NCBI RefSeq assembly: GCF_934668725.1
Contig: NZ_CAKUOF010000012.1
Coordinates: 1 to 64,000 of the forward strand
Source: an uncultured Dysgonomonas sp.
Lineage (GTDB): Bacteria; Bacteroidota; Bacteroidia; Bacteroidales; Dysgonomonadaceae
Reading direction: 5' to 3'
DNA length: 64,000 nucleotides
The translations under genes were made by a program, and so were the position numbers. Of the stretch, positions 1 to 7,844 are shown piece by piece (the first letter of the stretch is position 1; every line of letters starts with the position of its first letter). A model generated the notes under the pieces. It did no database searches. It was not told the origin of the DNA and saw only the letters and a program-made list of their open reading frames with translations.

Positions 1-74
1 TTGTGGTAAAAGACGGGAACCATGCCTGTTTGGGCCATCACTTGACAGGCTTCTATACGACTGAATCGGGACAT
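1..74 (-). CDS. eda: KDPG aldolase, N-terminal fragment (cut by window edge)
   Basis: Reading the minus strand from the ATG at 72-74 gives MSRFSRIEACQVMAQTGMVP and then VFYH before the window ends. That is the typical opening of Bacteroidetes 2-dehydro-3-deoxy-6-phosphogluconate aldolases (KDPG/KHG family), including the conserved G-hydrophobic-V-P-V-F stretch. The enzyme would cleave KDPG to pyruvate and glyceraldehyde 3-phosphate, the step after the kinase encoded immediately upstream (228-1265). Only 24 codons are visible, so the active-site lysine cannot be checked. Position and pathway fit make the call fairly safe. Confidence 0.75.
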   Translation of the reverse strand, partial: MSRFSRIEACQVMAQTGMVPVFYH

Positions 75-117
75 ATGCTTGTTCGTTTTGTTGAATGATA
101 CTATTATTTATAGGAAA

Positions 118-207
118 AAGTAGATATGTAATCTATAAACTCTGAAAAGTCATTCGTTCAAGGCATTACATATCTACTTACTGTAAAGATGTGTATTTCA
201 GTAAGTA
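118..207 (-). promoter_or_regulatory. Two overlapping inverted repeats between kdgK and eda
   Basis: The 153-nt gap between kdgK and eda holds two perfect inverted repeats. One has 15-bp arms at 118-132 and 165-179. The other has 9-bp arms at 175-183 and 199-207. They share bases 175-179, so in the minus-strand transcript only one can form fully at a time. Such an arrangement is compatible with attenuation or with mRNA processing that sets eda expression relative to kdgK. The repeats are seen directly; the function is inference. Confidence 0.5.
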
Positions 208-227
208 TTAGATTATATATTTTTTCA

Positions 228-1265
228 TTATCTGGATACCCTACCCGAACCATCGCCTTTCATCAGGTTCTCCACTTCCGAAACAGTCACTAAATTGTAA
301 TCACCATAGATAGTATGTTTCAAACACGAAGCTGCCACAGCAAACTCAAGGGCTTTTTGATCGTCCTGGGGGTAAGTGATCAGTCCGTAAACTAATCCTC
401 CCATAAAGGAATCTCCTCCGCCTACTCGGTCTACTATGTGGCTGATATCGTATCGTTTGGATTGGTATAGTTTATCTGAATACAGGCATCCTCCCCAAGT
501 ATTGTGATTGGCATTGATAGAGCCTCTCAGGGTAATGATTACTTTTTTTGCTCTGGGGAATTTCTTCATCATCTGGGTGCATACGGATTCGAATTCGGCT
601 GCATTGACTTCTCCGCCTGTGTGGGCTACGTCAAAGCCTTCGGGTTTGATACCGAATACTTTTTCTGCGTCTTCTTCGTTTCCGAGTATGATATCGCATC
701 CTTCTACGAGTGCGGGCATTACCTGGTCGGCTGTTTTACCGTATTTCCAGAGGTTTTTGCGGTAGTTCAGGTCGGTGGAGACGGTGACTCCCATTTCATT
801 GGCTATTTTGATGGCTTCGAGGCATGCGTCTGCTGCTCCTTGTGAGAGGGCGGGTGTGATTCCTGTCCAGTGAAACCATTGTGCGTCTTTGAAGATTTCT
901 CTCCAGTTGATCATGCCGGGTTTGATTTCGGCTATGGCTGAGTTTGCTCTGTCATAGACTACTTTGGAGGCTCTGGCTACGGCTCCTGTTTCTAAGAAAT
1001 AGATGCCTACACGATCTCCGCCTCTTTGTATGTTGCTGGTTCCTACGTTGTATTTGCGTAGGTCCGAAATGCACCATTCTGCGATGTCATTTTTGGGCAG
1101 GCGTGTTACGAAGTCGGTGGGTATGCCGTAGTTGGACAGGGATACGGCTACGTTGGCTTCGCCGCCTCCGAAGGTGGCATTCAGGTTACTGGACTGGATA
1201 AAGCGTTGATAGCCGGGGGCTGACAGGCGTAGCATGATTTCGCCGAAAGTGACTACTTTTTTCAT
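228..1265 (-). CDS. kdgK: 2-keto-3-deoxygluconate kinase (PfkB family)
   Basis: This 345-aa ribokinase/PfkB-fold sugar kinase phosphorylates 2-keto-3-deoxygluconate to KDPG with ATP. The N-terminal segment VTFGEIMLRLSAPG and the early GGGEANVA glycine-rich stretch are characteristic, and the C-terminal DRVGGGDSFMGG motif carries the catalytic Asp near residue 285. It sits between uxuA (upstream in the transcript) and eda (downstream), which fits the hexuronate route mannonate to KDG to KDPG. The 5' two thirds of the gene are visibly richer in GC (about 52-57% in sampled 60-nt lines) than uxuA (about 40%) or its own 3' third (about 42%), so the gene may be partly of different origin. Confidence 0.93.
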   Translation of the reverse strand: MKKVVTFGEIMLRLSAPGYQRFIQSSNLNATFGGGEANVAVSLSNYGIPTDFVTRLPKNDIAEWCISDLRKYNVGTSNIQRGGDRVGIYFLETGAVARASKVVYDRANSAIAEIKPGMINWREIFKDAQWFHWTGITPALSQGAADACLEAIKIANEMGVTVSTDLNYRKNLWKYGKTADQVMPALVEGCDIILGNEEDAEKVFGIKPEGFDVAHTGGEVNAAEFESVCTQMMKKFPRAKKVIITLRGSINANHNTWGGCLYSDKLYQSKRYDISHIVDRVGGGDSFMGGLVYGLITYPQDDQKALEFAVAASCLKHTIYGDYNLVTVSEVENLMKGDGSGRVSR

Positions 1266-1298
1266 AGCGTGGGATGTGTATTAGAAATTAGTTAATGA

Positions 1299-2474
1299 TT
1301 AATTTGCATATAGAGTTTTAGCAATCCCCATTTCAAGACCTCTCAATTCAGCTAGACCTCTCAGTCGACCGATACAAGAATATCCGGGATTTGTTTTCTT
1401 ATTCAAATCATCAATCATTTGATGTCCATGATCGGGACGGAAAGGGATTGAAATCTTTCGTTTTTGCTGTATTTCCAATAAACCTCTCATTACAGAATAC
1501 ATATCAACATCACCTTCAAGATGATTAGCTTCATAGAAGTTACCCTCTGCATCTCGTTGCGTAGCTCTCAGGTGAACAAAATTCACTCTATCACCAAGAT
1601 TTACAATCATTTTAGAAAGGTCATTATCCGCTCTCACACCAAACGATCCTGTACAAAAGCAAAGTCCATTCGATTTATTCGGTACGGCTTCTACTAATTT
1701 CAAAAAATCCTGCTCTGTACTTAATACACGAGGTAAACCTAATATTGCATAAGGAGGATCATCAGGATGTATAGCCAGCTTCACCCCTACTTCATCTGCT
1801 ACAGGTGCTATTTCTTTTAGAAAGTCGATCAAATTTGAACGAAGCTTGTCTTCACCTATACCATCGTATCTATCTAGTTGTACTTGAAACTCTTCTAGTG
1901 TAAAACTTTCTTCCGCACCGGGTAACCCTGCGATCATATTACGAACAAGCAAGTCTTTTTCAACTTGTGTCATACTTTCGAATTTCGCTTTTGCTTTTGC
2001 AACGTCAGCAGCACTATATTCTTTTTCCGCTCCGGGACGTTTCAAAATATATAAGTCAAAAGCTAAGAAAGCGGCTCTTTCGAAACGAAGGGCTTTTGAA
2101 CCATCCGCAACTGTAAAAGCCAAATCGGTACGAGTCCAATCCAATACAGGCATAAAATTATAAGTAACAATCATCACTCCGCATTTAGCCAGGTTACGAA
2201 TGCTTTCTTTGTAATTTTCAATATATTGCTTGTAATTTCCCTCTTGCGTTTTAATGAATTCATGCACAGGAATGCTTTCTACAACAGACCAGATAAGACC
2301 AGCCGATTCTATTATTTGTTTGCGTTTTTCTATTTCTTCAACAGTCCAAACTTCTCCATTTTTAATGTGATGAAGAGCGGTTACAATACCTGTTGCTCCG
2401 GCTTGTCGTATATCAGCCAATGATACAGGATCATTAGGACCATACCAGCGCCATGTTTGTTCACTTAGTATCAT
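1299..2474 (-). CDS. uxuA: Mannonate dehydratase
   Basis: This 391-aa protein has the family's usual length and strongly matches UxuA, with the N-terminal QTWRWYGPNDPVSLADIRQA segment and the metal-site region PFRPDHGHQM near the C-terminus. It dehydrates D-mannonate to 2-keto-3-deoxygluconate in the cytoplasm, using a divalent metal. It follows the SDR reductase (2505-3320) and precedes kdgK on the same strand with short gaps, so the three steps fructuronate to mannonate to KDG to KDPG are encoded in order along one transcript. Confidence 0.97.
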   Translation of the reverse strand: MILSEQTWRWYGPNDPVSLADIRQAGATGIVTALHHIKNGEVWTVEEIEKRKQIIESAGLIWSVVESIPVHEFIKTQEGNYKQYIENYKESIRNLAKCGVMIVTYNFMPVLDWTRTDLAFTVADGSKALRFERAAFLAFDLYILKRPGAEKEYSAADVAKAKAKFESMTQVEKDLLVRNMIAGLPGAEESFTLEEFQVQLDRYDGIGEDKLRSNLIDFLKEIAPVADEVGVKLAIHPDDPPYAILGLPRVLSTEQDFLKLVEAVPNKSNGLCFCTGSFGVRADNDLSKMIVNLGDRVNFVHLRATQRDAEGNFYEANHLEGDVDMYSVMRGLLEIQQKRKISIPFRPDHGHQMIDDLNKKTNPGYSCIGRLRGLAELRGLEMGIAKTLYAN

Positions 2475-2504
2475 ATTTATTTATGTTATGTGTATATTCT
2501 TTAA

Positions 2505-3320
2505 TTAAATAGAAAAAGCATCGAAACCTCCGTCAATAACCAGGATAGTACCTGATACAAATTTCGAGGCATCACTAATTAAATAATGTAATGAACCTAA
2601 TAATTCATCAGCTTCTCCAAAACGATTAAATGGAGTGTGTGCCAATATTGTTTTAGCACGATCGGTATATGAACCATCCGGATTTGTCAATAATGTTCTG
2701 TTTTGTTCCGTAATAAAAAATCCGGGAGCCAATGCATTTACACGGAATTTCTCTCCGAATTTAAGTGCCAATTCGCCAGCCATATATTTAGTAAAATTTG
2801 CCACAGCAGCTTTAGCTGCACCATAACCAACAACACGGGTTAATGGGCGTAATGCAGATTCCGAAGCTATATTTATAATATTACCTGCTCCATTATCAAC
2901 CATTGCTTTTGCAAAAACCATAGTGGGGATTGCTGTCCCGAATAAATTCAGATCAACAACCTTTTTGAAATCATCTACTTCGAGATCAAATACTGTTTTA
3001 TCCGGTGCTATTGTTGCACCCGGCATATTACCGCCTGCGGCATTCACAAGTACATCTATACGACCGTAAGCTTTAATTATTTCATCTCTATTGTGTTCTA
3101 AAACCTGCTTGTTTAATACATCTGTAGAAAGGAATAAGGCTTCGTTTCCTTGGCTTTTTATTTTAGCAACAAGTTCTTCACCTTTATCTTTTACTCTATC
3201 CAAAATCACGACTTTAGCTCCTTGATCTGCCAAATACTGAGCCATGTCCGAACCTAATACACCACATCCTCCTGTGATAACAATTACTTTGTTTTCGATA
3301 CAAAACAAGTTGTTTTTCAT
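2505..3320 (-). CDS. SDR-family D-mannonate oxidoreductase (fructuronate reductase)
   Basis: This is a classical short-chain dehydrogenase/reductase of 271 aa. It has the cofactor motif TGGCGVLG at residues 16-23, NAAGG after strand 4, the catalytic Ser in INIASESA and YGAAK for Tyr/Lys. Position just upstream of uxuA indicates NAD(P)H-dependent reduction of fructuronate to mannonate, a job done by the unrelated mannitol-dehydrogenase-type UxuB in enterobacteria. The reading frame stays open to 3353, but that longer start would run into the 3' end of the regulator gene. The ATG at 3320, four bases after the regulator stop, is preferred. Exact substrate is inferred from context. Confidence 0.85.
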   Translation of the reverse strand: MKNNLFCIENKVIVITGGCGVLGSDMAQYLADQGAKVVILDRVKDKGEELVAKIKSQGNEALFLSTDVLNKQVLEHNRDEIIKAYGRIDVLVNAAGGNMPGATIAPDKTVFDLEVDDFKKVVDLNLFGTAIPTMVFAKAMVDNGAGNIINIASESALRPLTRVVGYGAAKAAVANFTKYMAGELALKFGEKFRVNALAPGFFITEQNRTLLTNPDGSYTDRAKTILAHTPFNRFGEADELLGSLHYLISDASKFVSGTILVIDGGFDAFSI

Positions 3321-3324
3321 AGTA

Positions 3325-4398
3325 TTATAATTTATAGTTTTTGTAATATTCAATATTCTCCTTCATTAAAATATCAATAGGCATAAAATTAGTCTTATTG
3401 ATACTTTTACTGAATAATAAGTAGTTACTTAAAGACTTTATGGCGTCATACCCTTGTTGCATGGAGCGTTGAGATATAAGAAACAAAACCTGATTATTTT
3501 TAAGGGATTCTACGTTCCTTTCAATAGAATCATAGCCTATCAGCTTAAATACCTTATTTACACAACCGTGTTTTTTGAAAAGATCAACCAATTCATATAT
3601 GCGGGAATTAAAGACAATCGCCCCTACTTCACTCCCTGTGTTAATCAGTACATCTTTTAATTGTTTCAATACGCTTTCATTGCATTCTGAATCAATCTCT
3701 AAATAATGGATCTGGCCTGAGAACTTATTTTGATTGAGATAATCTATAAAACCCTGTTCACGCGTCTCCATCTGTACAGAGTTACTGGTTCCTTTATATT
3801 TAATCTTTCCAATTATAATATCTCCAGATTTTCCGATTTCTTTAAGCATTAATTTAGCAGCTATTACACCACTCATATGTGAGTCGGCTCCAAAATAAGC
3901 CAGATTGTGCTGATTGGGGATATCCGAATCAATATAAATATAGGGAGTTTCTTTTTCTTCGAGTTTTCGGGAAAGTTTGATTACACTATCTCCAAAAATA
4001 GTAGCAATGACTACCCCTGCAAACTCTCGTTGCTCAATAGCCTGAATGGTTTTATTAAAAGAAGATTCGTCCTGTTGATCAAAAAAGAAATATTCAACAG
4101 TAACATTGAAATTTTTCAATTCATTAGTAGCCTTGTCTATTCCATTAGTAACTAACTCCCAATATTCACCTTTAGCAAATGAAGGAATGAGAACTGCAAA
4201 AGAGTAATCTTTTTTAGAAGCCAAAAACCGAGCAACCATATTGGGTTCATAGTTGATCTCTTTCAGAACTTTCTCAATTTTGATTCTTTTTTCTTCGGAT
4301 ACACGTCCTCGATTATGCAAAACACGATCAACAGTGCCAACCGATACCCCTGCTAATCTTGCAATATCGACAATACGTATAATAGACTTGTCTTCCAT
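3325..4398 (-). CDS. LacI-family transcriptional regulator of the hexuronate operon
   Basis: This 357-aa repressor has the LacI helix-turn-helix at residues 8-30 (IVDIARLAGVSVGTVDRVLH), followed by hinge residues and a periplasmic-binding-protein-like sensor domain resembling sugar-binding proteins. It is the first gene of the operon and is followed after 4 nt by the SDR gene, so it probably regulates its own transcript together with the catabolic genes. Two matching palindromes flank the promoter directly upstream (4430-4443 and 4508-4523). The inducer is most likely a pathway intermediate such as a hexuronate or KDG, but nothing in the sequence fixes that. Confidence 0.9.
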   Translation of the reverse strand: MEDKSIIRIVDIARLAGVSVGTVDRVLHNRGRVSEEKRIKIEKVLKEINYEPNMVARFLASKKDYSFAVLIPSFAKGEYWELVTNGIDKATNELKNFNVTVEYFFFDQQDESSFNKTIQAIEQREFAGVVIATIFGDSVIKLSRKLEEKETPYIYIDSDIPNQHNLAYFGADSHMSGVIAAKLMLKEIGKSGDIIIGKIKYKGTSNSVQMETREQGFIDYLNQNKFSGQIHYLEIDSECNESVLKQLKDVLINTGSEVGAIVFNSRIYELVDLFKKHGCVNKVFKLIGYDSIERNVESLKNNQVLFLISQRSMQQGYDAIKSLSNYLLFSKSINKTNFMPIDILMKENIEYYKNYKL

Positions 4399-4429
4399 AG
4401 TATTAGATATAAGCTAATCTAAAAATTCT

Positions 4430-4443
4430 TGTGCACGGACACA
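4430..4443. promoter_or_regulatory. Putative LacI-type operator, downstream copy
   Basis: The sequence TGTGCACGGACACA fits the pattern TGTG-nn-CG-nn-CACA, a palindrome with the central CG typical of LacI-family operators. It lies about 25-38 nt downstream of the predicted transcription start of the hexuronate operon, where a bound repressor would block elongation or initiation. The same pattern recurs 79 bp away at 4508-4523. Confidence 0.6.
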
Positions 4444-4474
4444 GAATTGTTTTTAAATAATTAAAGGTTCTTAG

Positions 4475-4504
4475 CAAATATACAATAGATTTTTAAAAGC
4501 ACAA
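4475..4504 (-). promoter_or_regulatory. Bacteroidetes-type promoter of the hexuronate operon
   Basis: On the minus strand the -33 element TTG (4504-4502) and the -7 element TATATTTG (4482-4475) are separated by exactly 19 nt, matching the Bacteroidetes sigma-ABfr consensus TTG-N19-TAnnTTTG. The predicted start is near 4468, about 70 nt before the regulator ATG. The promoter is bracketed by two operator-like palindromes. Confidence 0.7.
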
Positions 4505-4507
4505 CAC

Positions 4508-4523
4508 ATGTGTGCGAACACAT
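4508..4523. promoter_or_regulatory. Putative LacI-type operator, upstream copy
   Basis: ATGTGTGCGAACACAT has 6-bp perfect arms around a central GCGA and the core TGTG-nn-CG-nn-CACA shared with 4430-4443. It sits immediately upstream of the -33 element. An overlapping palindrome ACACATGTGT occupies 4504-4513. The 79-bp centre-to-centre spacing would allow repression by looping with the downstream copy. Confidence 0.6.
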
Positions 4524-4640
4524 ACGGGGCAAATAAAGAGCAACATTCTCATTTTCAATCACCTAAAGAATCACAGATGGCTAAAACATGTTTTATAATA
4601 TGTTATTTTGAATTAAAGAAGCAAAAAGAAAAATGAAGAT

Positions 4641-5315
4641 TTAAGTATTAACACTGTTTTTATGACGTTGATAAGGCAAATTAAATTTCTCTTGCCATAA
4701 CAACCATAAAAGAAACATCACCCCATCGTAATAGATCCATTTAAAGAAACCATCGTGAAAAAAATAATACCAATCTGTATAGAATTGCCAGTACATTTGA
4801 GGAGATTCATTCCATTTAAGATGATTAAGACTCTCATTTATAGGAATAAACCATTCTGGAAAACCGTCTTTTATCAGGAAAGCTGAAATAATTAACCTGA
4901 GAATATTTACAATAAAAAGCAATAATATAGACAGTGGTATAAATATCAGCTTTTTCTTGGAAGGACCTTTGTAACAAATTAAAATAAAACTAAACAGTAA
5001 CATTTGCTTAATACCTGTACAACCCCATATTATTTTCATTTTTAAGGAATTATCAAAGTAGATAAGCAAGTCATCTATTTTAAAATTACTAAAACCAAAA
5101 ATATTATGAATAATATAATGAGTGAATTGTGCAGTCCATAAGCAAATGGGATATATATAATCTGTAACATCCTTTCCTAGCACAAGTAACTGCTCCCCAT
5201 TATTAGCCTCGTGTACCGAAAGCTTCCATACTAATTCAAAAAAAAGAAAAAGAAAGAGGAAATAAGCAATATCTTTTACTGGCTCAACGAGTTTAAAAAA
5301 ATCGCGTAACTTCAT
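4641..5315 (-). CDS. Exosortase/archaeosortase-family integral membrane protein
   Basis: This is a polytopic membrane protein. Conserved positions match the exosortase/archaeosortase family: a Cys in IIWGCTGIKQ, an Arg in the VNILRLI helix, and a His in the late YYFFHDGFF segment, forming the proposed Cys-Arg-His catalytic set. Members process C-terminal sorting tails (PEP-CTERM-like) and transfer proteins to cell-surface glycans. No partner with such a tail and no polysaccharide cluster is adjacent, so the substrate is unknown. The frame is open to 5366, but a -7 box TATCTTTG (minus, 5371-5364) overlaps that first ATG, so a downstream ATG (5342 or 5315) is more likely. The latter begins MKLRDFFKLVEPVKD. 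Confidence 0.75.
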   Translation of the reverse strand: MKLRDFFKLVEPVKDIAYFLFLFLFFELVWKLSVHEANNGEQLLVLGKDVTDYIYPICLWTAQFTHYIIHNIFGFSNFKIDDLLIYFDNSLKMKIIWGCTGIKQMLLFSFILICYKGPSKKKLIFIPLSILLLFIVNILRLIISAFLIKDGFPEWFIPINESLNHLKWNESPQMYWQFYTDWYYFFHDGFFKWIYYDGVMFLLWLLWQEKFNLPYQRHKNSVNT

Positions 5316-5610
5316 TCTTATTAAATCAACTGTTTTAGCCATATACATTAGATATCCAGCGAACAAAGATACAAAAACACAATCGGATTTCTGAATACTA
5401 GGAAAAACGTTTTTTTGAAAAATAAAATCTATAAATATATATAACAGTTTTGAAAGGTGAGTTCAAGCCAACAGTTTAAAGTTAAGATATGCAAATTTTG
5501 CAATAAAATGAGGGAAGAGCCAACAAAGACATAAAATTCTCAATTAAAAAATAATACATTTGCAAAACTAAAAATGAAAGAACAAAAGTTTATTTTTGAA
5601 TATTTACAGA

Positions 5611-6918
5611 ATGCAGGGATATAAAAAATTATTGCTTACGGCAAGTCTTGTCGCTTTCCTTATTCCCGTAATGGGACAAAATACAGACTCTCCATATAGC
5701 AGATATGGTTATGGAGTGCTTAATAACCAGTCAGTAGGGGTATCAAGAGCAATGGGCGGCATAACCTATGGTATGAGAGGCTTGGATGCAAATCCCGGCA
5801 ACCCTGCATCTTATACAAGTACAGATTCTCTGACCTTCATATATGACATGGGGGTATCGTACGTCAAATCGCGTTTTACAGAAGGTAATAACAGCCAAAC
5901 AAATAACAATGGCGGCTTAGATTATATTGCAATGCAATTTCGGGTTGCCAGAAAATTAGGGATGAGCTTTGGAATTCTTCCGTTTTCTTCGGTTGGATAC
6001 CAATTTGGCACACAAGAAACAGCTAACGATGTATCTACAACAAGGACATTCACGGGTTCAGGTAATTTTAGTCAAATTTATATAGGTTTAGCTTACGAAC
6101 CGATTAAAAATTTATCAGTCGGAGGTAATGTATCTTATCTATTCGGAAATACAAAATACACACGAAATATATCCATTACAAGCATACCTTCAGCCAACAC
6201 AGAGTATGCACTGAACAAATTGACAATGAACTCTCTCAAATTTGATTTGGGAGCACAATATATATTACCTCTAAATACTAAGGATCACTTAGTACTTGGA
6301 GCGGTATTTTCTCCTAAAGTGAGTAGAACAGCAAAAATCAACAGAATCAAAAACGATATAAATTCAAGTGGAACGGTTATCGCTGGAGATACAGCCCAAT
6401 TCACAGGACGTGATGCACATGCAGATTTACCCAGTAGCTATGGTTTAGGTTTTACATGGAATCATGACAGACGCCTTACTGTTGGTGCTGACGTAACATA
6501 TCAAAATTGGTCAAATGTGCGTTACTCAGAACATATGGAAGACGGTATGACAGACAGTAACCGTTTTAATAATGTATGGCGTTTCAACACTGGTGTTGAG
6601 TATACCATAGATCCCAGAGACAGAGCTTTTATAAAAAGAATAAAGTTCAGAGGAGGGCTAAATTATAGTAACTCATACATTAATGTTCAAAATAATCTGG
6701 GCGAAATTTCGGGCTATAAAGAATATGGGGCAACATTAGGTTTTGGCCTTCCAATACGTGATGTTGTATATTCGGGTAGAACTTCTTACATCAATATCAA
6801 CTTTGAGTACAGAAGCCTGAATCCAAATAAAACTAACTTGATTAGAGAACAATATTTCGGAGTATCAGTAGGAGTTTGTATCAATGAGTTGTGGTTTATG
6901 AAAAATAAACTTAGATAA
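5611..6918 (+). CDS. FadL-like outer-membrane beta-barrel protein
   Basis: From the ATG at 5611 a signal peptide (MQGYKKLLLTASLVAFLIPV, then MGQ) precedes a mature domain opening SPYSRYGYGVL and rich in alternating aromatic strands, ending with a strand FGVSVGVCINELWF. This matches the family of Bacteroidetes outer-membrane proteins distantly related to long-chain fatty-acid transporters. A TTG-initiated extension to 5596 is possible but adds residues ahead of a good signal peptide and was rejected. A -7 box TACATTTG lies at 5555-5562. The gene precedes lptC and a PpiD-like chaperone, suggesting an envelope-biogenesis unit. The transported substrate is unknown. Confidence 0.8.
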   Translation: MQGYKKLLLTASLVAFLIPVMGQNTDSPYSRYGYGVLNNQSVGVSRAMGGITYGMRGLDANPGNPASYTSTDSLTFIYDMGVSYVKSRFTEGNNSQTNNNGGLDYIAMQFRVARKLGMSFGILPFSSVGYQFGTQETANDVSTTRTFTGSGNFSQIYIGLAYEPIKNLSVGGNVSYLFGNTKYTRNISITSIPSANTEYALNKLTMNSLKFDLGAQYILPLNTKDHLVLGAVFSPKVSRTAKINRIKNDINSSGTVIAGDTAQFTGRDAHADLPSSYGLGFTWNHDRRLTVGADVTYQNWSNVRYSEHMEDGMTDSNRFNNVWRFNTGVEYTIDPRDRAFIKRIKFRGGLNYSNSYINVQNNLGEISGYKEYGATLGFGLPIRDVVYSGRTSYININFEYRSLNPNKTNLIREQYFGVSVGVCINELWFMKNKLR

Positions 6919-6995
6919 AATAAGTACTGCTTCAATACAGTCTTATTTAAGCAAATAAGAATATAAAATATATCTAAGTCTCAGTATTTGCAAAA

Positions 6996-7613
6996 ATGCT
7001 TACAAACAATCCGGATTTTATAAAGAAATATAAACCAAGTATTAGGATATTATCAATAAGTATCCTAATACTTGGCTTTTTAATATCATGTGGCAATGAC
7101 AAAAAAGAATATGTAAATGCCCCTTTAGACAATGAAACAATGCCCAGTATGCGTGACGACAGTGTTACGATGCTTATATCCGATTCGGGATTGATAAAAT
7201 ACAAACTTATAACCAAAAATTGGGAGTTTTTTGAAAATGCAAAAGACCCACATTGGTATTTTCCCGAGGGAATATATCTAGAACAGTTTGATACTTCTTT
7301 CCAAAAACAGGTAACTATTAAAGCTGATACTGCATGGCACTTTACATTACGAAAACTATGGAAACTCAAAGGAAATGTGTTTATTGAAAATATTCAAGAC
7401 GAAACATTCAGCACCGACGAACTTTTTTGGGATGAGAAAGAACAAAAAGTGTATTCGGACAAGTATATTGAAATAAACAGACCCGAAAAACTTATGCTAA
7501 AAGGAATTGGTTTTGAATCTAACTTAAACATGACTCAATATCGAATTTTCAGACCTCATGATACCGATATTTACTTTGAGGATAATCAAAATACAGAATC
7601 ACAAAGTCAGTAA
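6996..7613 (+). CDS. lptC: LPS export protein LptC (lipoprotein form)
   Basis: This 205-aa protein has an N-terminal hydrophobic stretch ending in the lipobox LISC (Cys-32), then the LptC-type beta-jellyroll, with segments such as WEFFENAKDPHWYFPEGIYLE and ADTAWHF followed by repeats of the LptA/LptC fold. It would accept lipopolysaccharide from the LptBFG transporter and pass it to the periplasmic bridge. It lies between a barrel protein and a PpiD-like folding factor. The codons for Pro-14 to Gly-27 form a perfect 15-bp inverted repeat (7035-7049 with 7061-7075), a strong hairpin very early in the message. Confidence 0.88.
   Translation: MLTNNPDFIKKYKPSIRILSISILILGFLISCGNDKKEYVNAPLDNETMPSMRDDSVTMLISDSGLIKYKLITKNWEFFENAKDPHWYFPEGIYLEQFDTSFQKQVTIKADTAWHFTLRKLWKLKGNVFIENIQDETFSTDELFWDEKEQKVYSDKYIEINRPEKLMLKGIGFESNLNMTQYRIFRPHDTDIYFEDNQNTESQSQ
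7035..7075 (+). repeat. Perfect 15-bp inverted repeat inside the start of lptC
   Basis: The arms CCAAGTATTAGGATA (7035-7049) and its exact complement (7061-7075) enclose an 11-nt loop. The hairpin lies 40 nt into the coding region, in the signal-peptide codons. Its amino-acid product is an unremarkable hydrophobic segment, so coding constraint alone does not explain the perfect symmetry. Confidence 0.85.
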
Positions 7614-7844
7614 GAGTACTTTTGTTTTAATAAGACAATATTCATTTTAGACAAATAGCGAATTTTTAGACGATACTTAAATCTGATAAACAGTGTAAAA
7701 TATCAAATATCAATCTAAGCCTTATTATGGCTCATATTTTTTGCTATTTAAACTGATTTTCAAGCTAAAATTACTATCTTCGCTCGCTAAAATTATTTGA
7801 AAGAATAAATAACAATAATAATAAAAATTTAATAGTTCGTTTAA

